Translations under genes and position numbers: made by a program | Assembly (NCBI GenBank): GCA_965214435.1 | Contig: OZ243960.1 | Location: 1,736,001 to 1,800,000 of the forward strand | Reading direction: 5' to 3' | Length of the DNA: 64,000 nt | Source: Rubrobacter_A sp965214435 | Lineage (GTDB): Bacteria; Actinomycetota; Rubrobacteria; Rubrobacterales; Rubrobacteraceae | Notes under the pieces: model-generated | What the model saw: only the letters and a program-made list of their open reading frames with translations | What the model was told of the DNA's origin: nothing | Databases searched by the model: none | Part shown: positions 17,404 through 25,918 of the stretch, in pieces | Numbering within the stretch: the first letter of the stretch is position 1 | Layout of the letters: the number at the start of each line of letters is the position of its first letter

Positions 17404-18095
17404 GTTCCGGGGCGTCCGCGGATAGTAGCTACCCCGAAAAGTTACTCTCGCATCTCCGGGGTAAGACGGAGATTTCAGAGACCCGGATAAAGGTAGGCTC
17501 AAAGACTTACCGGCTCGCCCACCCGGACGACGCTGACGCCCTGATCGACGAGGACGAGTTCGAGCGTGACGAGCGGCTGCCGTATTGGGCCGAGTTGTGG
17601 CCGAGTGCTATTGGCCTCGCCCGGTTTCTAGATGGGGAGGACCTCTCCGGCACCCGGACCGTGGAACTCGGGTGTGGTATCGGGCTGCCCTCCATCGTCG
17701 CCCTCGCAGGTGGTGCCTCCGCCCTGGCGACCGACCACTACGAGGCGGCGCTCGACTTCGCCGCCTACAATGCCCGGGCGCAAACCGGCCGGGAGCTTGA
17801 AACCGCCTACCTCGACTGGCGTTCGCCCGAAAAAGCGAGCCTCAAACGCTTTGACCGGATCCTGGCTGCCGACGTGCTCTACGAGCCCCGGAATCAGCCG
17901 TTGCTCGCGGACCTCGTAGAGGCGCTGCTGGATACGGGCGGCGAGGCGGTATTCGCCGACCCGCGCCGCAAGGATACGCCCGCGTTTCTCGACATGATGC
18001 AGGGTCGGGGATTCGTAACCGCGACCGGGAGCACGCTCGTCGAGAACGGAGACAAAAAGGTCGAAGTGCGGTTACACCGGCTGTGGCGCGGGTGA
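17400..18095 (+). CDS. Class I SAM-dependent methyltransferase, probable CTG start
   Basis: The methyltransferase core is clear: LPYWAELWPSAIGLARFL, then motif I VELGCGIGLPSIVALAGG, then DYEAALDFAAYNA, DRILAADVLYEP and a conserved C-terminal half. This layout matches the family of lysine or nicotinamide N-methyltransferase-like proteins. The conserved frame extends upstream of the TTG at 17595, and between there and the in-frame TAA at 17397-17399 no ATG, GTG or TTG exists. CTG at 17400-17402 overlaps the Rrf2 stop as CTGA, just like the ATGA overlaps elsewhere in the window, and gives 231 residues. The target is unknown. Confidence 0.75.
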   Translation: MSSGASADSSYPEKLLSHLRGKTEISETRIKVGSKTYRLAHPDDADALIDEDEFERDERLPYWAELWPSAIGLARFLDGEDLSGTRTVELGCGIGLPSIVALAGGASALATDHYEAALDFAAYNARAQTGRELETAYLDWRSPEKASLKRFDRILAADVLYEPRNQPLLADLVEALLDTGGEAVFADPRRKDTPAFLDMMQGRGFVTATGSTLVENGDKKVEVRLHRLWRG

Positions 18096-18153
18096 GTGCT
18101 AGCCACGAGTAGCCGGAACCGGAGGCGGTTCGCCGCTGCTATACTTTGCCGGC

Positions 18154-21100
18154 ATGCTTCTGGAATCTCTAAACCACACGCAGTTAGACGCCGTCACGCA
18201 CACCGAGGGGCCGGTCCTGATCCTAGCCGGAGCCGGCAGCGGTAAGACCCGAGTGCTCACTCACCGCATCGCCCACCTGCTCGCCGAAGGGCTCGCCGCA
18301 CCCCACGAGATACTCGCCATAACCTTCACCAACAAAGCGGCCGCCGAGATGAAAGAAAGGGTCGCAGACCTCGTCGGGCCGGAGTCGAGAAAGATGTGGG
18401 TCTCGACCTTTCACGCCTTCTGCACCCGGATACTGAGGGTCCACGCCGAAAAGCTCGGGTACAAGCGGGAATTCACTATCTACGACGGGGCCGATCAGCA
18501 GCGGGTCGTAAAGCGGTGCATCATAGAGCTTGGCAAAGACCCCAAAAGGTTCAACCCGCGCTCTTTCGCCGCCCAGATCAGCGCCGCCAAAAACGCCCTC
18601 ATGGACGCCGACGACTACCTCAAGAGCACAGAAGGCTACATGGCCGAGAACGTCGCCGAGGTCTATGCGCTCTACCAGAAGCGGTTGTACGAAAACAACG
18701 CGATGGACTTTGACGACTTGATCATGCAGACCGTCGCCCTCCTCGAGGTTTTCCCCGAGGTCCGGAGCCGCTATCAGACCCGCTTCAAATACGTTCACGT
18801 GGACGAGTACCAGGACACCAACCACGCCCAGTACCGGCTCGTCAACCTCCTGGCCGCCGAACATCGTAACTTATGTGTCGTCGGTGACGACGATCAGTGT
18901 CTCGCGGAAGGTACGCCGGTCCGGATGGCGGACGGCGCGGAGAAACCTATAGAGGACGTAAAGAAGGGCGATAAGGTCCTCAGCGCGTGCGGTAGCGGAG
19001 AGTTCCGGTCCGCCGCGGTAACGGGCGTAGCCCGGAGCGTGCGGAAGGACGGCGTGCGTATAACCACCGCCTCGGGTCGGGAACTGGTGAGTACACCCGA
19101 GCATACGCACTTCGCGGGTTACCGGCTCGGCCTGACGCCTCAGACGTACTTTACGTACCTGATGTACAAGAAGGGCATCGGTTACCGGCTGGGTACCTCG
19201 CAAGTCTACACAAAGGGACGTATAAAGCCGGTGGTCGGGTTTGTGCAGCGGTGCCGCCAGGAGCACGCGGACGCGATCTGGGTTCTCTCCACCCACGCCT
19301 CGGAGAACGAGGCCCGGGCTGAAGAGACGATCCTCTCCCTGCGGCACCGCATCCCGACGCTGCCGTTCGTGCCCCGCCGGGGTCGCGGCAGCGGCGGATT
19401 AGTCCACGACGAGGCACACATAAAAAGAGTTTTCTCCCTCTTCGACACCGAAAGTAGTGCCGTAGATTTGCTGGCCGAGAGCGGCCTGGAATTTGAAAGT
19501 CCCCATTACCGGCCGCAGAGCCATACCGGGCGGCGGAGGAATCTGGTCATAACGCTCTGCGGGGACCGCCGGGGCGCATCGCCGATGCACCGGATCTCGA
19601 TGGTCGGCCGCGACGAGGAGGGGAAGGAAGCTCTTGAGTCGCTCGGGCTCTCCGTACGCCCCGCAAAGGAAGGGTCCCGGAGCTGGCGCTTCGAGACCTG
19701 CCGCAAAGACTTCGGAGAGCTAATGCGGATCTCGGACCGTATAAGCGGCTCGCTAGATATAACCCCAATCCTGCAAGCCAGGCTCGGGGAGAGTGGAGGA
19801 CACCGGGAGACCAACTCGCTGCCGTTCACAACCGCCGGGTCCGTGAGGCCGGGCATGGTTCTCTTCGACGAAGAGGGCGGCTACGAGGTCGTTTCTTCCG
19901 TGGAGAGAGTCGTCCTGGACCGGCCCGTCTACGACCTGGACGTCGAGGGCACGCATAATTTCGTAGCCAACGGTATTGTTACCCACAACTCAGTTTACTC
20001 GTGGCGAGGAGCTGACATCCGGAATATTCTGGATTTCGAGCGGGACTACCCGGAAGCGAAGGTCGTGAAGCTCGAACAGAACTACCGCTCGACCCAGACT
20101 ATTCTGAACGCGGCGAACGCGGTCGTGGCGAACAACGCCTCGCGCAAGGCGAAAGAGTTGTGGACTGCCGGTCCTGGCGGCGACCGCATCCGGGTGTTCA
20201 CGGCGGCGGACGAGTATGCTGAGGCGCGGTTTGTGGTTTCCGAAATAGAGCGGCTTATAGATGGAAGCTTCGCCTCAGCGAAGCCGTCGGACGTGGCGGT
20301 ATTCTACAGGACCAATGCCCAGAGCCGGGCCTTGGAGGACGTGCTGGTGCGGGAGGGGGTTCCGTACCAGATCGTCGGCGGGGTCCGGTTCTACGAGCGG
20401 GCGGAGATCAAAGACGCTGTCGCCTACCTCTCCGTGATCTCCAACCCCGCTGACTCGGTCTCTCTGGAGCGGATTATCAACACCCCGAAACGCGGCCTCG
20501 GGGCTACTTCGGTTGCCAGGCTCACGGAGTACGCCCGACGAAACGGGATATCCGTCTACGAGGCGCTCTCGGAAGCCGGTGAAGCCGGTCTTTCCGGCAA
20601 GGCGCTAAAAGCCTGCGCCACGGTACGGGAATTATTCGAGGGGTGGCGGACCGCGGCGCGGGAGACGCCGCCGGCGGCCTTGATCTCCACCGTCCTCGAC
20701 GAGTCTGGCTATGGTAAAGAACTGGAAGCCGAGCGTACCGTAGAAGCGGAGTCGCGCCTTGAAAATCTGGAAGAGCTGGTAAACGCGGCCCGGGAGTACG
20801 AGCGTTACGAGTCGGAACCGACGCTGGATGGTTTCTTGCAGGAGCAGGCGCTCTACTCGGAGGCCGACCGGCTGGCCGCCGGCTCCGAGGGCGGCCGGGT
20901 CACCCTTATGACGCTCCACAATGCCAAGGGCCTCGAATACGCGCACGTCTTTGTCGTCGGCATGGAGGAGGGGACCTTCCCGCACTCCCGCTCGCTCGAC
21001 GAGCAGAACCTGGAGGAAGAGCGGCGGCTGTGCTACGTCGGCATCACGCGGGCGATGCGGTCCCTGACCCTGACCCACGCTAGGCTCCGCTCCAGTTGGG

Positions 21101-21450
21101 GTGGCGACCGGGAGTACCAGATGCCCTCGCGCTTTCTATCCGAGATACCGGAGGAGTTTCTGGCCAGCACGGTCCCCGGCGGGAGCCTCGGTGGTTCTGC
21201 CGGCGGCTTCTCCGGCGGGGTGTCTCCGGCGCGGCGGATGGGTACGATGGGTACAAAAAGCTCGGGAAAGAGCGGTGGAGAACCGGGCGCGGCGATGTAC
21301 CGGGTGGGGGAGAAGGTGCGTCACGCGAAGTTTGGGGTCGGAGAGGTCGTAGAATCTACGGCTGGCAAGGTCGTGGTCCGGTTCGGGGCCGAGGCTGGCG
21401 AGAGGATCCTCGTCCCGGAACTGGCGCCGCTGACCAGAGTCGAGAATTAG
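18154..21450 (+). CDS. pcrA: UvrD/PcrA-family DNA helicase interrupted by an intein
   Basis: The precursor has 1098 residues. The helicase portion (about 734 residues after splicing) has motif I GAGSGKT (26-32), motif Ia TFTNKAAAEMKERV, motif II VVGDDDQ followed after the intein by SVYSWRGAD, motif III LEQNYRST, and motifs V/VI VTLMTLHNAKGLEYAHVF and YVGITRAM. The C terminus has the RNA-polymerase-binding Tudor-like region YRVGEKVRHAKFGVGEV. PcrA is a 3'-5' helicase for repair, replication restart and rolling-circle plasmids. Helicase activity requires removal of the intein because it splits the ATPase motif. Confidence 0.95.
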   Translation: MLLESLNHTQLDAVTHTEGPVLILAGAGSGKTRVLTHRIAHLLAEGLAAPHEILAITFTNKAAAEMKERVADLVGPESRKMWVSTFHAFCTRILRVHAEKLGYKREFTIYDGADQQRVVKRCIIELGKDPKRFNPRSFAAQISAAKNALMDADDYLKSTEGYMAENVAEVYALYQKRLYENNAMDFDDLIMQTVALLEVFPEVRSRYQTRFKYVHVDEYQDTNHAQYRLVNLLAAEHRNLCVVGDDDQCLAEGTPVRMADGAEKPIEDVKKGDKVLSACGSGEFRSAAVTGVARSVRKDGVRITTASGRELVSTPEHTHFAGYRLGLTPQTYFTYLMYKKGIGYRLGTSQVYTKGRIKPVVGFVQRCRQEHADAIWVLSTHASENEARAEETILSLRHRIPTLPFVPRRGRGSGGLVHDEAHIKRVFSLFDTESSAVDLLAESGLEFESPHYRPQSHTGRRRNLVITLCGDRRGASPMHRISMVGRDEEGKEALESLGLSVRPAKEGSRSWRFETCRKDFGELMRISDRISGSLDITPILQARLGESGGHRETNSLPFTTAGSVRPGMVLFDEEGGYEVVSSVERVVLDRPVYDLDVEGTHNFVANGIVTHNSVYSWRGADIRNILDFERDYPEAKVVKLEQNYRSTQTILNAANAVVANNASRKAKELWTAGPGGDRIRVFTAADEYAEARFVVSEIERLIDGSFASAKPSDVAVFYRTNAQSRALEDVLVREGVPYQIVGGVRFYERAEIKDAVAYLSVISNPADSVSLERIINTPKRGLGATSVARLTEYARRNGISVYEALSEAGEAGLSGKALKACATVRELFEGWRTAARETPPAALISTVLDESGYGKELEAERTVEAESRLENLEELVNAAREYERYESEPTLDGFLQEQALYSEADRLAAGSEGGRVTLMTLHNAKGLEYAHVFVVGMEEGTFPHSRSLDEQNLEEERRLCYVGITRAMRSLTLTHARLRSSWGGDREYQMPSRFLSEIPEEFLASTVPGGSLGGSAGGFSGGVSPARRMGTMGTKSSGKSGGEPGAAMYRVGEKVRHAKFGVGEVVESTAGKVVVRFGAEAGERILVPELAPLTRVEN
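18898..19989 (+). mobile_element. Intein in helicase motif II (GDDDQ/S site)
   Basis: A 364-residue in-frame insertion, residues 249-612 of the precursor. It starts with Cys (CLAEGTPVRMADG, block A) and has block B TPEHTH (314-319). It ends VEGTHNFVANGIVTHN (blocks F and G, terminal His-Asn) followed by Ser as the +1 residue. All splicing residues are present. The roughly 200 residues between blocks B and F are the right size for a homing endonuclease, but I see no clear LAGLIDADG motif, so it may be degenerate. Confidence 0.95.
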
Positions 21451-21462
21451 AAGGAGACAGGG

Positions 21463-23085
21463 GTGGCTTTCATTTACATAACCGGGCACAAGAACCCGGA
21501 TACCGACACGGTAGCGTCCGCCATAGGTTACGCGGCGCTTAAAAACCTCATAGACCCGGACAACGTCTATGCTCCGGCCCGGCTCGGGGAGGCCAACTCC
21601 CAGACCGAGTGGGCGCTGGAGAACAGCGGCGCAAAGAGCCCTAAGCTTATCCGGCACATCCGGCTGCGGGTAAAAGACGTAATGGCCGAAGACGTCGCGG
21701 TAGCCAAGAAGAACGACCCGCTGCGCAACGTCGGCCTCGCGATGGCCCGCAAGAACATCAGCCAAGTCCCGATAGTGGAAGACGACGGCTCGCTCGTCGG
21801 GCTCGTCACCGAGCGGGACCTCGCCCGCATGTACATAAGGGAGTCCCGGGAGCCCTCGACGTTCGCCGAAACCCCGGTCTCGGCCTGCGCCATAGTAGAA
21901 GTATTGGAAGGCGAGTTGCTCGTCGGAGAAGACAAGCCGGTCAGCGGCAAGCTGTGGGTGATCTCGATGAGCGTGGACTCGATGGGGAAGGCCATGGACC
22001 CCGGGGACATCGTGGTGATCGGGGACCGCGAGCGGGGCCAGCGGCGGGCTATAGAGCTCGGCGCCGGAGTCCTCGTTATCTCAAACGGCGTCCGCCCGCA
22101 AGACGAGGTCCTCAAGATGGCCGAGGAGCGGGGTACGACGGTCATACTCTCGCCGCTCGACTCCTACGTGACGAGCCGCATGCTCCAGCTCGCCGTGCCC
22201 TGTTGGGAGGTAATGAGCAGCGACCCACTGACCGTCTCCCCGGACGACCTGCTCACGGACATAACCGAGCAGGTAATGGAGGTTCACTACCGGGCGGCGA
22301 TAGCGGTCGACGACGACAATAAGCCCACCGGCGTCGTCACCCGGACCAACCTCTTAAACCCCGAACCGCGACGGGTGATACTCGTGGACCACGCCGAAGT
22401 CGGCCAGAGCGTCTCGGGGGTCGAGGAGGCGCAGGTCGTGGAGATACTCGACCACCACCACGTCGGCAACATCGAGACCAACGTCCCGATAGCCGCGACC
22501 TTCGACCCTATAGGCTCTACGGCTACCCTGATCCTGGAGCGCTACCAGGCGAACGGACTGGACCCGGAGGAGCCGGTCGCAAAGATACTGCTCGCGGCGG
22601 TCCTCTCGGATACGGTAATCCTGAACTCCCCGACGACCACCGACCGCGACCGCGAGGTGGTGAAGTACGTCGAGAAGTTATATGGGCTCGACGCCCAGAA
22701 ATTTGGTATGGAGATGTTCGAGGCTTCGTCGGACGTCTCGGACCTCTCGGCGGAGGAGATCATTACCCGCGACGCCAAGGAATACGGCTCAAGCTCCGAC
22801 GGTACGATGAGCATCGCCCAGATAGAGACCGTCGGCTCCGCCCTGATAGAGCGCAAGGACGAACTGATAGAAGCCCTGGAAAAAGAACGCCAGAGGGAAG
22901 GCCACCTCTTTGCGGCGCTCATGATTACGGACATCATCGAGGGTGGCACAGAGCTTCTGTGCGTCGGGGAGTGCTCGCCGGTGGAGAAAGCGTTCGAGGC
23001 CCGTGCCAAAGACGGCGTTATCGACCTGCCGGGTGTCATGAGCCGCAAAAAGCAGGTCGCCCCGAAGCTACTCTCCGTCGTCTAG
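21463..23085 (+). CDS. ppaC: Family II Mn-dependent inorganic pyrophosphatase with CBS-DRTGG-CBS insert
   Basis: A 540-residue DHH-family enzyme that hydrolyses pyrophosphate. It opens with GHKNPDTDTVASAIGYA, the metal-binding DHH motif. From about residue 65 to 300 it has two CBS domains around a DRTGG-like domain (IVIGDRERGQRRAIELGAGVLVI). The DHH domain then resumes (VEILDHHHVGNIE) and a DHHA2 domain closes the protein. CBS pairs in this family bind AMP, ADP or diadenosine polyphosphates and tune activity. GTG at 21463 follows AAGGAGA, 12 bp after pcrA and 3 bp before folD. Confidence 0.93.
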   Translation: MAFIYITGHKNPDTDTVASAIGYAALKNLIDPDNVYAPARLGEANSQTEWALENSGAKSPKLIRHIRLRVKDVMAEDVAVAKKNDPLRNVGLAMARKNISQVPIVEDDGSLVGLVTERDLARMYIRESREPSTFAETPVSACAIVEVLEGELLVGEDKPVSGKLWVISMSVDSMGKAMDPGDIVVIGDRERGQRRAIELGAGVLVISNGVRPQDEVLKMAEERGTTVILSPLDSYVTSRMLQLAVPCWEVMSSDPLTVSPDDLLTDITEQVMEVHYRAAIAVDDDNKPTGVVTRTNLLNPEPRRVILVDHAEVGQSVSGVEEAQVVEILDHHHVGNIETNVPIAATFDPIGSTATLILERYQANGLDPEEPVAKILLAAVLSDTVILNSPTTTDRDREVVKYVEKLYGLDAQKFGMEMFEASSDVSDLSAEEIITRDAKEYGSSSDGTMSIAQIETVGSALIERKDELIEALEKERQREGHLFAALMITDIIEGGTELLCVGECSPVEKAFEARAKDGVIDLPGVMSRKKQVAPKLLSVV

Positions 23086-23088
23086 CGG

Positions 23089-23949
23089 ATGGCCCGCCTC
23101 CTGGACGGCAAGGCGATGGCCGCGGGGATACGCTCCGAGGTCGCCGCCGGGATAAAAGAACTCCGGGAGCGCGGGGCGACGCCGCGCCTCGACGTAATAC
23201 TGGTCGGCGATAACCCGGCCTCAGAGACCTACGTGCGCAACAAACAGAACGACTGCGCCGAGGTCGGCATAGAGTCCGAGGTCCACCGTTTCGGGCACGC
23301 CGTCTCCCAGAAGGAGCTAGCCGCCCGGATCTCGGATCTGAATAATGCTCCCGAGGTCTCGGCTTTCTTTATGCAACTACCGCTGCCGGAGCCCCTCGAC
23401 CCTCTGCCCCTGATTTCCGCTATAGACCCGGACAAGGACGCTGACGGTCTCTCCCCCGCGAGCGCTGGAAACCTCGCCGTCGGCCTCCCGAGCCTGCTCC
23501 CCTGCACACCGCACGGCATAATCGAGATGCTAAAGCGCGGCGGGGTGGAAATTTCCGGCAAAGAAGCCGTGATCCTCGGCCGCTCGAACCTGGTCGGCAA
23601 GCCGCTCGCCCAGCTACTCCTGCGCGAGAACGCGACCGTAACCGTCTGTCACTCCCGCACCCAAAACCTGCCAGAGATAGCGAGCCGGGCCGACATCCTC
23701 GTCGCCGCCATAGGCCGGCGGGAGATGGTGGGTAAGGAGTACGTGAAAAGAGGAGCAGCCATCGTCGACGTCGGAATCCACCGCCGGGAAGTAGAAGCTG
23801 GCGGCGGTCTTACCGGGGACGTGAGGTTTGACGAGGTGGAGCCGGTAGCTTCGTATATAAGCCCCGTACCGGGCGGCGTCGGCCCGATGACCCGGGCGAT
23901 GCTCCTCTACAACACGCTCGAAGCCGCCCGGGGCCGGGCGCGAAGATAA
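23089..23949 (+). CDS. folD: Bifunctional methylene-THF dehydrogenase / cyclohydrolase
   Basis: A 286-residue FolD that interconverts 5,10-methylene-THF, methenyl-THF and 10-formyl-THF with NADP. The family motifs are ASETYVRNKQNDCAEVGI (catalytic Lys), the segment ending PLPLISAIDPDKDADGL, the Rossmann VILGRSNLVGKPLAQLL and the C-terminal PVPGGVGPMTRAML. The start ATG lies 3 bp after the pyrophosphatase stop and the next gene starts 7 bp downstream. It supplies formyl groups for purine synthesis. Confidence 0.96.
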   Translation: MARLLDGKAMAAGIRSEVAAGIKELRERGATPRLDVILVGDNPASETYVRNKQNDCAEVGIESEVHRFGHAVSQKELAARISDLNNAPEVSAFFMQLPLPEPLDPLPLISAIDPDKDADGLSPASAGNLAVGLPSLLPCTPHGIIEMLKRGGVEISGKEAVILGRSNLVGKPLAQLLLRENATVTVCHSRTQNLPEIASRADILVAAIGRREMVGKEYVKRGAAIVDVGIHRREVEAGGGLTGDVRFDEVEPVASYISPVPGGVGPMTRAMLLYNTLEAARGRARR

Positions 23950-23956
23950 ATCCGCT

Positions 23957-24766
23957 TTGAAGATAGACGTCGGCGTTATTACGGGCTCCGGGCTCTACGA
24001 TCTTCCCGGCGCGTCCGAGAACCGCTCCGTGGAGACCCGCTACGGAACCGTCGAGGTCGCCGTTATGGAGGTCGGCGAAGCCCGGTGGCGGGTCGGCGGC
24101 ATCTCCCGCCACGGGGCCGGGCACCGGAATCTGCCGCACACGGTCGCCCACCGGGCTAATTTAAAGGCGCTAAAGGACCTCGGGGCGCGGGCGGTACTCG
24201 CCACGACCGCGGTCGGGGTGGTCGACGGGGCGGTACCGCTCGGGGAGCCGCTTTTTTTCGACGATCTGTACTTCCCGGAAAATCGGATGCCCGACGGCGG
24301 GCCGTGCACGTTCTTTACCGAGCCGGACGACCCTGAGCGCGGACACCTTATACAGGACGAACCGTTCGCGCCGCGGCTCAGGAGGAGGCTCGCACTCGCG
24401 GCGGAGAACCTGGAGATAGACTCTACCTCTGGTGGTGTCTACGGGCACGTGAACGGTCCGCGCTTTAACACGGCGGCGGAGATAGCGCCGCTGCGAGCGG
24501 CGGGGGTTGCGGCGGTCAGCCAGACCTGCGGACCGGAGACGGTGCTTGCCGGCGAACTGGAGCTACCCTACGCCCTCGTAGGTTTCCCGGTAAATTACAC
24601 GCCCGGCGCGGTCGATACCCCGGAGCCCGAAGATGAGATGGACCGGCTTTTCGCCCTCTCTAGAAAGGTTCTGCCACGGCTACTCCTGCGGACGGTGGCG
24701 TCGCTAACGGAAAAAGACTTTGCTTTTGACCATGGCTACGTTTACCGGGTCGAGGGAGGTATCTAA
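23957..24766 (+). CDS. MTAP/PNP-family nucleoside phosphorylase, probably 6-oxopurine type
   Basis: A 269-residue trimeric-type phosphorylase. It begins VGVITGSGLYDLPG, the phosphate-binding family start, and has ISRHGAGHRNLPHTVAHRANL, GVYGHVNGPRFNTAAEI and a late ELPYALVGFPVNYTPG. In adenine-specific MTAP the base-recognising residues are two Asp in a TDYD motif. Here the same positions read N213 and T215 (VNYT), as in enzymes that act on 6-oxopurines such as hypoxanthine, guanine or methylthioinosine. The TTG start is 7 bp after folD. Activity on a 6-oxopurine nucleoside is an inference from those residues. Confidence 0.85.
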   Translation: MKIDVGVITGSGLYDLPGASENRSVETRYGTVEVAVMEVGEARWRVGGISRHGAGHRNLPHTVAHRANLKALKDLGARAVLATTAVGVVDGAVPLGEPLFFDDLYFPENRMPDGGPCTFFTEPDDPERGHLIQDEPFAPRLRRRLALAAENLEIDSTSGGVYGHVNGPRFNTAAEIAPLRAAGVAAVSQTCGPETVLAGELELPYALVGFPVNYTPGAVDTPEPEDEMDRLFALSRKVLPRLLLRTVASLTEKDFAFDHGYVYRVEGGI

Positions 24767-24802
24767 CCGCCGGTCTTAACCATAGATCTTAATCGCAGGG
24801 TC

Positions 24803-25918
24803 TTAACCGCCGGTTTTTTCGCCAGCCCGGGCACTCTCGGGGTCAAGGATCTGCAACTCATTGTTTGCCGCGCCCGCGACGTAGACGAAACCGGTGTCCG
24901 GGTTTACGGTCACGCTGTTCGGCTGCCGGACGGTCGGGTAGCTAGCGATCCTGCGAGGAGGTTCTTGGGTTATGTCGTACTGGACGAGACGGTTTTCGGC
25001 GGTGAGCGTCACCCAGAGGTAGCCGCGCTCGGGGTCTACAGCGATACCGTACGGGGAGCCGCCGGGCACGGAGATACGGCTCGCCTGCTCCAGTTCCGGC
25101 CGGGCGGTAAAGATCAGGACCGCCCCGCCGCGGGTGTCGGCGACGTAGAAGCGATTGTCCGGACCGGTCACCACGTGGGTCGGGCCTTCGCCAGCGTCTA
25201 TGCGCCCGACAGACTTCAGGGTGCTGGCGTCAAAGACCTCAAGACCGAGGCCCCGGACGCCGACCACCCCGACGAGCCCTTCGCCGGTGGCCGCGATGCC
25301 GCCCGGCTGTAGCAGGGTATCGAGCGTCTGGGTAACCTCCCCATTCTCTATGACCGAAACGGTGTTTTCCTTCTCGTTTATAACGAAGATCTTGCCGTCA
25401 CCGGCCGCTGCATCGTGCGGGAAGTCCCCGACGGGTGTCCGGGCGACCACTTTGGCGTCTGGCAGGGAGACCTGCGCCAGCTCGTTGGCCCGCTCGGCGG
25501 GTATGAGTACCGGACCTCCGGCATTAGCCAGAGCCAGATGCCGGGGCGACTCGGGCAGGTCCACGCCCCGCACAACTTCACCACCCTCGCCGTCGACGAG
25601 CGTGAGCCGGTCGGGGTTGCGCAGCCCGACCGCCACGAGCCCGGTATTGGGGTCCGCCTCAAGACCTTCCGGAGAAGCTTCTAGCTCTAGGGTCTTACCG
25701 GCCGGCTCCCTGGATACGGGAGGAGAGTCGGCGGGCTCCGGCGCGGGAGGCGCTTGCCGCGGCGGGTCGTACTTCTGCGCGGTAGTGGCCCGTCCGGTGG
25801 TTTCTTTTCCGGAAGCTGTGGTTTCTCCGGTACTGCTCTGGTCCGCGCCGCAGCCCGCCAGTACAAAGACCACGGCGATGGCCGCCACGACCGCGAGGGT
25901 GTACAGGGATCTTCTCAT
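24803..25918 (-). CDS. Beta-propeller lipoprotein (YVTN/NHL-like repeats)
   Basis: A 371-residue exported lipoprotein. The signal peptide ends LAGC with the lipidated Cys at 23. A Thr/Pro/Ser-rich linker runs to about residue 75, then a repeat domain with recurring strands such as GLVAVGLRNPDRLTLVDGEG, GKIFVINEKENTVSVIENGE and GFVYVAGAANNELQILDPES, typical of a YVTN-type propeller. Its ATG overlaps the stop of the YfhO-like gene as ATGA, so it is the last gene of that operon. It probably binds a surface ligand or partner protein; which one is unknown. Confidence 0.85.
   Translation of the reverse strand: MRRSLYTLAVVAAIAVVFVLAGCGADQSSTGETTASGKETTGRATTAQKYDPPRQAPPAPEPADSPPVSREPAGKTLELEASPEGLEADPNTGLVAVGLRNPDRLTLVDGEGGEVVRGVDLPESPRHLALANAGGPVLIPAERANELAQVSLPDAKVVARTPVGDFPHDAAAGDGKIFVINEKENTVSVIENGEVTQTLDTLLQPGGIAATGEGLVGVVGVRGLGLEVFDASTLKSVGRIDAGEGPTHVVTGPDNRFYVADTRGGAVLIFTARPELEQASRISVPGGSPYGIAVDPERGYLWVTLTAENRLVQYDITQEPPRRIASYPTVRQPNSVTVNPDTGFVYVAGAANNELQILDPESARAGEKTGG

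Noticed and set aside
24765..24815. CTTAACCGCCGGT-like direct repeat at the end of the MTAP gene and the lipoprotein gene
   Set aside because: Two short copies that overlap stop codons of convergent genes. They are too short to interpret, although they may reflect a local duplication.
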